From positions 1 to 37,622 of the IMG/VR virus record IMGVR_UViG_3300047463_000095: a stretch of 37,622 nt of DNA. The stretch is one strand, 5' to 3'. The position numbers were made by a program, and so were the translations under genes. This document shows positions 15,437 through 24,301 of the stretch, piece by piece. Source of the stretch: a virus. A model generated the notes under the pieces. The model was not told where the DNA came from and made no database searches. It saw only the letters and a list, made by a program, of their open reading frames with translations. The first letter of the stretch is position 1; every line of letters begins with the position of its first letter.

Positions 15437-15775
15437 ATGAGCAACATTACAATCTTCAGTGATCTGTATGTCAAAGACAAGACGCAGTTTTCTGAATTTG
15501 CTATGGCTCACGCCATGAGCCATGAGGTCATTTACACCACGATCCTTCAAGCGGGAACCACGATCCCTCATTTTCCCTATTTCGATGTGGTTGATTGGGA
15601 CAAGGACTGGTTACAGAACCACCAACAGGAACACCAAGCGATTTACACATACCTTGGCGCTACGGGTTTACCCGACCTTGCGTCATCGGATTTGACCAAG
15701 GATGAGGAGTTGCAGACATGGATGGAACTTCATGCACAAGTCCACGACTACATCAACCAAGCACTGAACCTTTGA
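15437..15775 (+). CDS. Hypothetical His-rich protein before the ejection proteins
   Basis: A 112-aa protein with two helical, His-containing segments ('FAMAHAMSHEVIYTTILQAG', 'NHQQEHQAIYTYLG', 'MELHAQVHDYINQAL'). It follows the endolysin after a short gap with no good Shine-Dalgarno sequence (TAACAC before the ATG). It probably belongs to the virion-interior module. The stop overlaps a TTG start of the next gene. Confidence 0.6.
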   Translation: MSNITIFSDLYVKDKTQFSEFAMAHAMSHEVIYTTILQAGTTIPHFPYFDVVDWDKDWLQNHQQEHQAIYTYLGATGLPDLASSDLTKDEELQTWMELHAQVHDYINQALNL

Positions 15776-16068
15776 GGATAAAGGTCTACGAGGACGAAAA
15801 CGGGTATGTTTTGGTGGACTATCTGCTCAACAGAACAAAAGTCGCCATTCATTTGACGTTCAAAGACGGTGCGTGGACGCATCAGAAGTTCAAAAAATAT
15901 CAAGTAATTTTTCGCAAAATACTTGATAATCTTGGGAAAGAGGGTTATACAGAGGTATGGGCGACCCCATTCTCAAACAAACCCAAATCAGTCAAATTGG
16001 TGTCCATGTTTGGCTTTCAAAGGCTTTTTGAAAAGCATGGTCTTGTTGTGATGAACAGAAAGGTTTGA
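15772..16068 (+). CDS. Small GNAT-fold-like protein, TTG start
   Basis: A 98-aa protein in the frame that begins with TTG at 15772, overlapping the previous stop (TTGA). No ATG lies at a suitable place. The sequence 'RIKVYEDENGYVLVDYLLN', a central helix ('FKKYQVIFRKILDNLG') and the ending 'LVSMFGFQRLFEKHG' resemble the short acetyltransferase-fold proteins often coded next to podoviral internal virion proteins (compare T7 gp13). Whether it is catalytic is unknown. The start codon is inferred from coupling. Confidence 0.55.
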   Translation: MRIKVYEDENGYVLVDYLLNRTKVAIHLTFKDGAWTHQKFKKYQVIFRKILDNLGKEGYTEVWATPFSNKPKSVKLVSMFGFQRLFEKHGLVVMNRKV

Positions 16069-16069
16069 T

Positions 16070-17125
16070 ATGCCAGAAGAAGCCGCAATACCGCTTGCAG
16101 AAGAAGTCATTGGAGGCGGTGAGGCCGCAGCAGGTGCGGGTGCTTTGGGCGCTGAAGCCGCAGGTGCTGGCGCTTTAGGCTCTGAAGCCGCAGGTGCTGG
16201 CGCTTTAGGTGCGGAGGCATTGGCTCCCGTTCAAGCCGAATATCTTGGCGCATCGACCGCATCAGCCGCCCCTGGATTGACTGCAGGTGTGACACCCGCC
16301 GCCGCTCCTTCATTGCCAAGCATATCAGCTACGGAAGACATTGCCGCACAAGGTTTTGGTCAAGGTGCATCTACCGCATCTACCGTAGGTGGCGCAGCCC
16401 CTGAAGTTGAAACGACAACCGCAGCGCAAAATGCTTCAGACAAGGCTTTGTATGGTTTGAACGCACCATCAGTTGCCCCCGGTGCTGGAAGCATGGATTA
16501 CGCCTTGACCACGCCCGGTTCAACGGGGCAAGGTTTGCAACTCACAAGCCAAACAGGTCTGACTGCACCCGCAAATGCTTTGACAACGACTCCTTCTGTT
16601 CCGGGAACTTTTGACAAAGCAATTTCTGCCATTACCAACAACCCATTGACCGCAGCCTCGCTTGGCATGACGGGATTGAGTGCCTATCAAGGTAAACAAG
16701 CCGCCAAAGCGTTGCAAAACAGTTTGCAACAAGCGGGGGCGCAAACAAGCAACACCGCACAACAGTTGTTAAATCAATACCAAACAGGCACGATCAATCC
16801 CGCACAGGACAAACAAATTACCGACTGGACAAACAACCAGATGGCTCAGATCAAACAACGCTACGCCTCAATGGGCCGTGATCCCAACACCGATTCTGCC
16901 GCTCAAGCAGAAATGGCAAATGCACAGGCTCAAGGCGTGGCAATGCGTGATCAAGCCTTGCAGGGCGTGTTGACGCAAGGGTTAAATGCTGCTGGCATTG
17001 CCGCTGGCCCGACCACTCAAGCAATCATGGCGGGGTACAACGCTAATACCACTGCTCAAAACTCAATGGCTCAAGCTATGCAGACCTTGGCAATGTTGCA
17101 AGCCCTTCAACAAGGTAGACAATAA
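16070..17125 (+). CDS. Internal virion/DNA ejection protein 1
   Basis: A 351-aa Ala/Gln/Gly-rich protein. Residues 21-50 are three tandem copies of a 10-residue unit of the form A-G-A-G-A-L-G-A/S-E-A. The middle is disordered and Thr/Pro-rich. The C-terminal 150 residues are helical ('AYQGKQAAKALQNSLQQAG', 'ITDWTNNQMAQIKQRYASMG'), of the kind seen in the smallest ejection protein of podoviruses (T7 gp14, P22 gp7). These are packaged inside the capsid and injected to build a channel across the envelope. It is first of three such genes in a row with TAATG/ATGA junctions. Confidence 0.6.
   Translation: MPEEAAIPLAEEVIGGGEAAAGAGALGAEAAGAGALGSEAAGAGALGAEALAPVQAEYLGASTASAAPGLTAGVTPAAAPSLPSISATEDIAAQGFGQGASTASTVGGAAPEVETTTAAQNASDKALYGLNAPSVAPGAGSMDYALTTPGSTGQGLQLTSQTGLTAPANALTTTPSVPGTFDKAISAITNNPLTAASLGMTGLSAYQGKQAAKALQNSLQQAGAQTSNTAQQLLNQYQTGTINPAQDKQITDWTNNQMAQIKQRYASMGRDPNTDSAAQAEMANAQAQGVAMRDQALQGVLTQGLNAAGIAAGPTTQAIMAGYNANTTAQNSMAQAMQTLAMLQALQQGRQ
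16130..16219 (+). repeat. Three tandem 30-bp repeats in the ejection protein gene
   Basis: Units 16130-16159, 16160-16189 and 16190-16219 are near-identical and each encodes one 10-residue Ala/Gly unit. The changes are mostly silent or Ala/Ser. Copy number could vary by slippage. Confidence 0.85.
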
Positions 17126-18615
17126 TGCCGGGTCTCGATTTCAGTGGTGCTTTAAGTTCAATCGGTGCAGACATCCCTGCAAATCCGATTGTGCCCAAAG
17201 GAAAATTGCCTGTTGATTACTACATGGGCAAGGCAGAAGAAGCCTTGGGCGGGGCACAAACATCAAGCCAAAAAATTCAAAAAATGGGTCAAGAAAAGTT
17301 GGCTGCTCTTGAACCGATTGAAAAACAACTCATGGGTGCAACCGAGGCATACCGTGAGGATTTGAACAAGCCACGGGATTTCACCAAGATTCCCGAATAC
17401 ACGCCTCACAAGGTTGACCCACAACAGTTCAAAGATGCCATGTCCAACATGATGATCTTTTCATTGGTGGGTTCCGTGTTTTCACGCCGCCCCATGCAAG
17501 GCGCTATGGACAATCTGAATGGTGCAATTCAGGGGTACATGAAAGGCGACAGACAAGCCGCTGAAATGAAATACAAAGAGTTTGAGGCTCAATTCAAGAC
17601 CGCACAGGCCAAACGCCAAAGCGAGATTGAGGAGATGAAAACAACTTTTGAGAAGCACAAGAACGACATTCAGGCTTTGCAGACTGAAATGCAGATTATT
17701 GCCAACAAGCATCAAGATGCAATTGCCTTGGAGATTGCCAAAAAAGGCGATTTCAATGAAATGGCAAAGTATTTCCAGTCGCTTGCAAACACTGAGCGTC
17801 AGGCAGAGCAAACCAGATTGACCGCAGAACGTCAGTTGGCTCAATTGAGGTTGAGTGAACGCAGAGCAAACATTGCCGAACAACGTCTTACTCAACAAGC
17901 CGAAAAAGGCGAGATTGTTTTTGACAAAGAAGGCAAGATGTATCGTGCCGTTGGGAACAAACTCACCCCGATTGAAGTTCCCGAGGGCGTGACGGGTCTG
18001 AGCAAGACTGCACCGAAAGAGGACAAGGGTCGTGTCATGCCTGTGGGCGAAGTGAACAAGTTGGAAGGCAAAGATGCACTTGCCGACAACCTTGACAAAT
18101 TGCTCAAAGATTTCAAGCCTGAATACGCAAGCCTTGGAATCAAAGGTTTTGGTGCTAATTTGTCGTTGGAGGCAAAACGCAGACTCGGCAACGAAAAAGG
18201 CCAACAAGCCGCTGAATGGTGGGCACGTTACGAGCGTTTGCAAGCGCCTGATCGTCACGCCCTGTTTGGTTCCGCACTGACAGCAGGGGAATTGACAAGT
18301 TATCGCAAATACTCTGTTCAACCCTCAGACGATCCCAAGTTTGTGGAAAAGCAGTTGCGTGATCAAGCGGATTTTTCTTTCCAAACCGCCAATTCAAGTC
18401 GCAAATACCTCAAGGATTCAGGCTATCGAGTGCCTAATGCCGCACCTAGAGATTGGGATTCGACTTCTGGTATGCCGGGAACTACCAAACCTGTTGGTAA
18501 ACCCGCACAAGCTCAAGGCAAGTATTCTGTTGGACAAGTCATTGAATCGGGAAACAAAAAATACCGAGTCATTGGCGGTGATATGAATGACCCTGATGTT
18601 GAGGAAATCAAATGA
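17125..18615 (+). CDS. Internal virion/DNA ejection protein 2
   Basis: A 496-aa protein with a small N-terminal globular part that includes 'AMSNMMIFSLVGSVFSRRP' (a hydrophobic helix near residues 110-130), then a very long coiled-coil at about 140-260 rich in Lys/Gln/Glu ('QSEIEEMKTTFEKHKNDIQA', 'RLTAERQLAQLRLSERRANI'). The C-terminal part is compact. Long helical proteins with one hydrophobic patch, encoded between two others of the same kind, match podoviral ejection proteins (T7 gp15-like role). The start is in a TAATG junction with the upstream gene. Confidence 0.6.
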   Translation: MPGLDFSGALSSIGADIPANPIVPKGKLPVDYYMGKAEEALGGAQTSSQKIQKMGQEKLAALEPIEKQLMGATEAYREDLNKPRDFTKIPEYTPHKVDPQQFKDAMSNMMIFSLVGSVFSRRPMQGAMDNLNGAIQGYMKGDRQAAEMKYKEFEAQFKTAQAKRQSEIEEMKTTFEKHKNDIQALQTEMQIIANKHQDAIALEIAKKGDFNEMAKYFQSLANTERQAEQTRLTAERQLAQLRLSERRANIAEQRLTQQAEKGEIVFDKEGKMYRAVGNKLTPIEVPEGVTGLSKTAPKEDKGRVMPVGEVNKLEGKDALADNLDKLLKDFKPEYASLGIKGFGANLSLEAKRRLGNEKGQQAAEWWARYERLQAPDRHALFGSALTAGELTSYRKYSVQPSDDPKFVEKQLRDQADFSFQTANSSRKYLKDSGYRVPNAAPRDWDSTSGMPGTTKPVGKPAQAQGKYSVGQVIESGNKKYRVIGGDMNDPDVEEIK

Positions 18616-20612
18616 AACTCTCCGAGGTCGGTGATTCATCTCAACCCATGAAGTTGTCGCAAGTCTCTGAGACACCTTCGCCAAAACTAGGAATAGGCGA
18701 TGTGGCAAGCGAGATTGTGGGCGGTGGTCTGTCAAACCTTGAGAGCATTTTGCGTGGTACTGTTGCGGGTGTACCTGCTATTGTTGGCATACCGGGCGAG
18801 ATTCAACAAGCCCTCTACCAACGAGCAAATGCCATTGCACAAAAGCGTGGTGAGCCTGTTCCGTACCCCGAGGGCACATCCATGCCTACTGCATCAGGCA
18901 TTTATTCAGGGATGCTTGACATCATGCCCCGCATCACGCCCACTAGACAAGAGACTGAGGGCATGGAAATGCTTGGATCACTGTACAGCCCATCCAAAGC
19001 ACCAGATGCCGCTCTTGGTGCGTTGCGTGTTCTTGGTCGTGGTATCAAAGGCGGTGAAACCATTGGTCGTGAGGTCGGTGGGTTTGTTGGTCGTGCAAGG
19101 GGTACGGAGGCCAATAAACAAGCCGAGGCACTTCGCAAAGAATTGAAAGCAAAAACCGACATTGCTGCTGAAACTGGGTACAAGGGTGTCAAAGAGGCAA
19201 CATCTGAGCAAAAACGCCTTGCCAAGGCCCAACAACAATTGGCGGGTCGGGGTACTGTTGCCGAGCAACGAGCCGCACAACGTGAAGCAGACATTCAAAG
19301 CAGTTTGAAGAATCTCAGCACCCAAACCGCCACTGCTGATGAAAGTGTTGGTCGTGTCATTCAGAAACTTGGGGAGAGTAATGTTGGTCGGATTGAATCA
19401 GCCACCAATATTGAATCCATCATGAATTTGAAAGAACCTGCATTGGTTGATGGTCGTGCCCGTTACGCCCAAAAAGACTTCATCCAAACCAATCCGAACA
19501 GTGCCGATGCTTTTAAGAATGTCATCAGCGTCATTGATCAAGAGATTGCAAAACTGCCTAAAGGCGCTGACCGCAAACCATTGGAAAGTCTTAAAAACGA
19601 GGTTTTGGGTCGTACTGATCAAGGTTTGACTCCTGAGCAAATTTGGGCAAATGAACAACTTGCCAAGACAGGCAAGCCACCTGCATTTGGTGAACCCGCA
19701 GAACCCTTGAGTCTTGACCAAGCGGAATTTTTGCGTAGAAAACTCAACGACAAAGACTGGAAAGCACAGTCTGGTTTTGCCACTTATGGCGGTCGTGTCT
19801 CTGGTGACATTTCAGAGGCATTGCAAAAAGCCATGAACGCATACGAGCCTCGCATGGGTGATTATGTGAGCCGATACAGCAAAGGCATGATGCAAAAAGA
19901 ACGTGCTTTGTTGGGTCGTGGAGAAGCATTGACTGAACGAGAAGCCAACCTGTTCAAAGCAGAACCCAAATCGGTTGCAAATTACTACCTCGATGGCACA
20001 CGGGAGAGGGCCATGCGCCTTGTCCAGTTGTCGGGTGGAAAAACGCCTGAATTGGTCAATGCCATTCGTGCAGACTTCAAGGCAAAGTTAGAAGGCTTAA
20101 ACGCCAAGCAGACAACTGACTTCATCAAACAAAATCAAGGTTTGTTGCAAGTGTTTCCTGAGTTGAAACCTGCATTGGGTCAGGTTGAGATGAGTCGCAC
20201 TGTTGCCGAGCGGTCAATCGAGAAAGCAACGGAAGGTGCGACTGCTGCTGAAAAACGATTGGCTGCGGGTCAAATACAAGCGGGTTCTACATTGACAAAA
20301 AAACAAGCCATGTACAACAAATACGCTCCGTTGTACAACAAAGTGTCAAGTCCTGAAACGACACCCAAAGAGGCTTATCAAATCTCGCAAAGCATTGCAG
20401 ACAAATTGTTTGAAGATGACTTGATAAATAAGAAAACTCATGCTTTGTACACTGATCGCATTAGACGAATTGAGAATTTGTATGGCGATCAGGCAATTGC
20501 CAAACAACAGTTAAAACGACTTGGCTATGTTTCGGGTGGCATGGCATTGACGGGTGCGGGGTCTGCCGCATTAGGTCGTTTTGTTGTTCCAAAAGCATTA
20601 GGAGTAGAGTAA
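18612..20612 (+). CDS. Internal virion/DNA ejection protein 3
   Basis: A 666-aa protein, mostly helical and charged, with two short similar motifs at the N-terminus (MKLSEV, MKLSQV). Residues about 28-60 are hydrophobic and Gly-rich ('DVASEIVGGGLSNLESILRG'), and a Gly-rich hydrophobic stretch occurs at the C-terminal end ('YVSGGMALTGAGSAALGRFV'); both could insert in membranes. There is no lytic transglycosylase motif, unlike T7 gp16, so peptidoglycan opening must come from elsewhere. It is the third of the ejection set and is coupled to both neighbours. Confidence 0.58.
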   Translation: MKLSEVGDSSQPMKLSQVSETPSPKLGIGDVASEIVGGGLSNLESILRGTVAGVPAIVGIPGEIQQALYQRANAIAQKRGEPVPYPEGTSMPTASGIYSGMLDIMPRITPTRQETEGMEMLGSLYSPSKAPDAALGALRVLGRGIKGGETIGREVGGFVGRARGTEANKQAEALRKELKAKTDIAAETGYKGVKEATSEQKRLAKAQQQLAGRGTVAEQRAAQREADIQSSLKNLSTQTATADESVGRVIQKLGESNVGRIESATNIESIMNLKEPALVDGRARYAQKDFIQTNPNSADAFKNVISVIDQEIAKLPKGADRKPLESLKNEVLGRTDQGLTPEQIWANEQLAKTGKPPAFGEPAEPLSLDQAEFLRRKLNDKDWKAQSGFATYGGRVSGDISEALQKAMNAYEPRMGDYVSRYSKGMMQKERALLGRGEALTEREANLFKAEPKSVANYYLDGTRERAMRLVQLSGGKTPELVNAIRADFKAKLEGLNAKQTTDFIKQNQGLLQVFPELKPALGQVEMSRTVAERSIEKATEGATAAEKRLAAGQIQAGSTLTKKQAMYNKYAPLYNKVSSPETTPKEAYQISQSIADKLFEDDLINKKTHALYTDRIRRIENLYGDQAIAKQQLKRLGYVSGGMALTGAGSAALGRFVVPKALGVE

Positions 20613-20752
20613 TGCCTTTATCCACAGGAACCAGTGACCGCATTGTCGGCAAAAACATCAGGAAACTCCGCAAAGAGGGGTATCCTCAACGCCAAGCCGT
20701 TGCCATTGCTCTGAGCAAACAACGCAAATCTAAACGCAAATCAAAGAGGTAA
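20612..20752 (+). CDS. 46-aa basic protein with RKSKR tail
   Basis: A 46-aa protein starting MPLSTGTSDRIVGKNIRKL and ending in an Arg/Lys run (KQRKSKRKSKR). The middle ('EGYPQRQAVAIALSKQRK') matches a small protein type widespread in phages and bacteria, in which a short helix-rich segment precedes a basic tail. Function is not established to my knowledge; DNA or RNA binding is plausible. The TAATG start couples it to ejection protein 3. Its tail shares RKSKR with the 13-aa peptide at 1686-1727. Confidence 0.7.
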   Translation: MPLSTGTSDRIVGKNIRKLRKEGYPQRQAVAIALSKQRKSKRKSKR

Positions 20753-20755
20753 ATC

Positions 20756-23392
20756 ATGGGACTTTTGTCGGCTTTTACAACCACTCCTGATTCAACAGCA
20801 CACCGCAACGATCTGGTTCAGATCGGTATGCGTTCACCTGCATACGATGCAGTGGACAAAATGCGTGTGTCTACTCCACAATCTCTGATTGACACAGACT
20901 TTGAATATGGTCAACAAGCAGTCAAGTGGGAACAGTTGTCCATGCAAAACAACCGTGCCTCTTTGTATTACTTGACCAATGCAGCATTGCCCGTTTCTGC
21001 CATTGCTGGCAACCAAGCGGTTCTGTATCAATTGGCGGTGACTTTCAGTTCTAACGTCACCATTGCAACAGGTGCGCCAATCTTTATTCAAGACGCACTT
21101 GATCCCAATGCAAGCGGTTGGGGCTATGTCTATGCAGGAGTTTCAGGAGGTACAAGCATTACTGTTCAGATGGCTCAACAGGTCACGACTGCAACTTGCT
21201 TTTCTGCTACCCAAACGTATATGTATTTGGGATATACGTATACGGGCGCAGGTATTGCACTGAGTAGCACATCTGCTTTCACCAACGTGGGCGCAGTTAT
21301 TACTTGTACCACGCAATTCCCGCATGGCTTGGGCTATGGTTCACTGATTTACATCACGGGTACGACTGGCCCTTCAACTGCCACTGCGATCAACGGCCCT
21401 CAGATTGTGACCTCTGTTCCGACCGCCAACAGTTTCACGTTCACAAACCCCAACGGTACGCCCTCGGCTTCCGTGGTCAACGCTACGGGTCAAACCAACT
21501 TGTTTGCTCGTCCTTCGGGTTGGGTTGATACTCATGCTTATGATGGCTCGGTCAACTTCACTGCTGGTTCGACTGTCCCCAATCAGATTTTGCAACGTCA
21601 AACCCGCCGTTACTTCCGTTATCAGTCGGGCAAAGGCATCCAGTTCTCCACGGGCACGATTCTCAAGCCTCAATTGCAACAACCTCGCCTGACCTCGGTG
21701 GGCAACGTGGTCACTGTTACAACTCAGTTCCCGCACAACCTGACGCTCAACTGCAACATCACTGTGACAGGTGCAGACCAAAGCGCATACAACGGAACTT
21801 TCCCGATTCTGGCGGTTCCTACTGCCACGACTTTCACCTATCAGATTCCCGCAGGTCAAAGCCCGACCTCAACCGTTGCCACATCAACTCAAGGTTTTAT
21901 TCGTGTGTCGCCTAACAGTTGGTATGGAAGCAGCAACAAGATCGGCTTCTTTGATCAACAAAATGGTTTGTTTTTCCAGTTTGATGGTCAGCAACTGTAT
22001 GCGGTGTACCGCAATTCGATCAATCAGATCGTTGGCACTGTGTCCGTGACCCAAGGTTCGGGTTTGGTGAGCGGTTCAAACACTCAATTTTCGACCCAAT
22101 TGGTTCCGGGCGACATGATTGTCATTCGGGGTCAATCCTATCGTGTCTTGACCATTGCCAACGACACGCTGATGTACATCAGTCCTGAGTACCGTGGCGC
22201 TACGATCAGCAACGCCATTGTGTCTCGCACCATTGATCTGAAAATTCCTCAGTCTCAATGGTTTGATGTGTTGGACGGCTCTGGCTCTACTTCCAACCCC
22301 TCGGGATACAAACTTGACCTGACCAAGGTGCAGATGTTCTACATCGACTATTCTTGGTATGGTGCTGGTGTGGCTCGTTTTGGATTGAGAACCACGGGTG
22401 GAGCAATCACTTATGTGTACACCTTCCAAAACAACAACGTCAACTACACCGCCTATATGCGTTCGGGCAACTTGCCTTCGCACTATGAGCAAAACAACAC
22501 CTTGCCCATTACCACAACCACGGCAAGCATTGGCCCATCAGACACCACCATTTATGTAGCAAACACTGTTGGCTTTAACCCCAATGGTGGCACGATCCGT
22601 GTGACCTATCCGTCCTCTAGTGGGGCGATTGAGTACATGACCTATACAGGATTGACTCCAACGACCATCACTGGTTTGACCCGTGCGGTCACTGGTGGAG
22701 CATCGTCACCCCAAACTTTTGCATATTCAAGTTCAAGCCCCACGGCAGTTGAGTATGCGGCTCCCGACATGGCGGCTATGTTGTCTCACTGGGGTTCGTC
22801 TGTGGTCATGGATGGCGGCTTCAGTTCCGACATTTCGTTGCTGTTCAACTATGGCATGACCTCTGCCATTTCAACCACTTCGGCAACTCCCGTGCCAATT
22901 ATGGCGATCCGTTTGGCTCCTTCTGTGGACAACGGAACGGTGGGGACGTTGGGCGCTAAAGAGATCATCAACCGCCTTCAGATGCAGATGAAGGAATTGG
23001 CTTTGTTGACCACGACCTCGTACTTGGTGCAATTCATTTTGAATGGCGTGACTTCGGGCTTTAGCGCCACTTTTGCCTCGCCAACACAAAACGGAACCAA
23101 CTCCTCGTCCATCGTTCAGGTGGCTACCAACACCTCTACGGGCGCAAGCATTTCAGGTGGCGAGTCGGTTGCAGCTTTCTTTACCAACACTGCTGGTCAG
23201 ACTGTTTTGGACTTGACCTCGATTGCTCCGTTTGGAAACGCAACCTTGGGCGGTGGAATTTCCAACAGTGTGCCTAATAGCCAAGCGGGAACTTATCCTG
23301 ATGGCCCTGACATTCTGTATGTTGTGGTGACGCAGATCGGTGGTAACGGTACGGCACAGGCTCGTATCACTTGGCAAGAAAGTCAGGCGTAA
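20756..23392 (+). CDS. Large virion structural protein (spike-like, FCCH-type repeats)
   Basis: An 878-aa Thr/Ser/Asn-rich beta protein, the largest in the genome. Two repeats of the type T-T-Q-F-P-H-N/G-L ... I-x-V/I-T-G ... F-T-F/Y (about residues 177-230 and 314-363) resemble the small FCCH-like beta-barrels found in many phage tail and baseplate proteins. The N-terminal 100 residues ('AYDAVDKMRVSTPQSLIDTD', 'DFEYGQQAVKWE') look like those of cyanophage-type virion structural proteins I have seen. Role: probably a tail spike, appendage or capsid-exterior protein. It is encoded after the ejection proteins, a second place where adsorption genes are found. Confidence 0.6.
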   Translation: MGLLSAFTTTPDSTAHRNDLVQIGMRSPAYDAVDKMRVSTPQSLIDTDFEYGQQAVKWEQLSMQNNRASLYYLTNAALPVSAIAGNQAVLYQLAVTFSSNVTIATGAPIFIQDALDPNASGWGYVYAGVSGGTSITVQMAQQVTTATCFSATQTYMYLGYTYTGAGIALSSTSAFTNVGAVITCTTQFPHGLGYGSLIYITGTTGPSTATAINGPQIVTSVPTANSFTFTNPNGTPSASVVNATGQTNLFARPSGWVDTHAYDGSVNFTAGSTVPNQILQRQTRRYFRYQSGKGIQFSTGTILKPQLQQPRLTSVGNVVTVTTQFPHNLTLNCNITVTGADQSAYNGTFPILAVPTATTFTYQIPAGQSPTSTVATSTQGFIRVSPNSWYGSSNKIGFFDQQNGLFFQFDGQQLYAVYRNSINQIVGTVSVTQGSGLVSGSNTQFSTQLVPGDMIVIRGQSYRVLTIANDTLMYISPEYRGATISNAIVSRTIDLKIPQSQWFDVLDGSGSTSNPSGYKLDLTKVQMFYIDYSWYGAGVARFGLRTTGGAITYVYTFQNNNVNYTAYMRSGNLPSHYEQNNTLPITTTTASIGPSDTTIYVANTVGFNPNGGTIRVTYPSSSGAIEYMTYTGLTPTTITGLTRAVTGGASSPQTFAYSSSSPTAVEYAAPDMAAMLSHWGSSVVMDGGFSSDISLLFNYGMTSAISTTSATPVPIMAIRLAPSVDNGTVGTLGAKEIINRLQMQMKELALLTTTSYLVQFILNGVTSGFSATFASPTQNGTNSSSIVQVATNTSTGASISGGESVAAFFTNTAGQTVLDLTSIAPFGNATLGGGISNSVPNSQAGTYPDGPDILYVVVTQIGGNGTAQARITWQESQA

Positions 23393-23592
23393 TGGCATCA
23401 AGCAAACCAAAAGGGGTAGACCCGCAACTTGAAAAAGCGATTTCTACCCTGCTCAAACAAGTAATGAGTGACAAAGAGGCAACACTTTCTGATAAGATGA
23501 AAGTGATTGACCGATCTCTCAAACTTGAGCAGGTCAAGCAGAAGTTCGATGACGCAAGTTTCGGGCTAGGTTTTGAAGATGAAGATGAGTGA
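23392..23592 (+). CDS. Small hypothetical helical protein
   Basis: A 66-aa protein starting MASSKPKGVDPQLEKAI and ending in an acidic run (GFEDEDE). The central part is one amphipathic helix ('LSDKMKVIDRSLKLEQVKQK'). The start at ATG 23392 forms a TAATG junction; an earlier in-frame start at 23371 lies inside the spike gene. The size and charge pattern recall small terminase-like or assembly chaperone proteins, but the evidence is weak. Confidence 0.6.
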   Translation: MASSKPKGVDPQLEKAISTLLKQVMSDKEATLSDKMKVIDRSLKLEQVKQKFDDASFGLGFEDEDE

Positions 23593-23603
23593 CGGGGGTC
23601 ATC

Positions 23604-23846
23604 ATGGATGCACAGGTTCTTGCCGCACTGGTGCGGTATGTGAAGGTTGGTCTTGTAATTCTGAACACAAGGATTATGATTCTAATCGGGATGCTTTTGT
23701 GTGCGGGTTCAACCGCATGGACGCTATTTGATCCGACATGGGAGAGGGTGGTGTCCACGGCCTTATTTGCAATGTTGGTTTTTTGGCCTGTAATCAGGCT
23801 TGAAAGGGTGAAAAATGACAGTCCATTGGTTACAGAAACAGATTGA
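23604..23846 (+). CDS. Two-span membrane protein, alternative holin candidate
   Basis: An 80-aa protein with two hydrophobic helices at about residues 14-40 ('LVILNTRIMILIGMLLCAG') and 51-68 ('VVSTALFAMLVFWPVI'), a short positively charged loop and a charged tail. Size and topology match class II holins. ATG 23604 follows a G-rich GGGGGTC stretch; GTG 23589 is another in-frame choice that overlaps the upstream stop. It is far from the endolysin, so the protein at 13827-14324 competes for the holin role; one could be an antiholin. Confidence 0.6.
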   Translation: MDAQVLAALVRYVKVGLVILNTRIMILIGMLLCAGSTAWTLFDPTWERVVSTALFAMLVFWPVIRLERVKNDSPLVTETD

Positions 23847-24024
23847 CCATGCCATGAACAACGTCCACTGCCATGAGGAACGTGGTCAGTGGAGCCGTGA
23901 CCATCAAGGCAACATGAGTTATGAAGTGGTCAAGCGTCCTCGAATCAATCCTCGGTTCTCGTTTGACTTTGACACGGCTCACAACAACCGTGTTGAACCT
24001 CCTGCACAAGCCAAACACAAATGA
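23815..24024 (+). CDS. Small hypothetical protein, last gene of the late operon
   Basis: A 69-aa His/Asn/Arg-rich protein starting MTVHWLQKQIDHAMNNVHC. It overlaps the upstream membrane protein by 32 bases in another frame; AAAGGG lies shortly before the ATG. No known domain. The strong terminator begins four bases after its stop. Confidence 0.6.
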   Translation: MTVHWLQKQIDHAMNNVHCHEERGQWSRDHQGNMSYEVVKRPRINPRFSFDFDTAHNNRVEPPAQAKHK

Positions 24025-24027
24025 TAA

Positions 24028-24049
24028 GGGGGCATCACGCCCCCTTTTT
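24028..24049 (+). terminator. Strong intrinsic terminator of the late operon
   Basis: A 6-bp GC stem GGGGGC (24028-24033) / GCCCCC (24039-24044) with loop ATCAC is followed by TTTTT (24045-24049); flanking AA/TT can extend the stem to 8 bp. It separates the plus-strand late genes from the convergent minus-strand operon, whose last stop codon it touches. Confidence 0.9.
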
Positions 24050-24294
24050 CAATCTCCTCTGTAAGCCCGTTCAATCTCACGGGCAAATTCAATTGGGTCA
24101 GGGTACTTGGCATGAAGTATTCTGATCCTTTTGTTTGGAACGGGCTTGAGTTCCTCCAATTGATCTTTTCTTCCCTCTGCGTAAGCGTCCCACTTCATTT
24201 TATTGATGTCCTCGTCTGCTGAGTAAGCCTCGCACACACGGATACCGTCAAGCTCCTCTGTGGTTTCAACCAATTTGACGTATCGTATTTCCAT
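24049..24294 (-). CDS. Hypothetical protein, last gene of the leftward recombination operon
   Basis: An 81-aa charged protein starting MEIRYVKLVETTEELDG. ATG 24294 is chosen because GAGGTG lies at the right distance; a GTG at 24300 would add two residues. There is no membrane segment. The ending 'YPDPIEFAREIERAYRGD' looks helical. It follows the HNH gene after a few bases. Function unknown. Confidence 0.6.
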   Translation of the reverse strand: MEIRYVKLVETTEELDGIRVCEAYSADEDINKMKWDAYAEGRKDQLEELKPVPNKRIRILHAKYPDPIEFAREIERAYRGD

Positions 24295-24301
24295 GTTCAC
24301 C

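Noticed and set aside
17482-18321. 279-aa minus-strand frame opposite ejection protein 2
   Set aside because: Long but Phe/Leu/Cys-rich, as expected from the antisense of a Lys/Gln-rich coiled coil; no ribosome binding site and no promoter in that direction.
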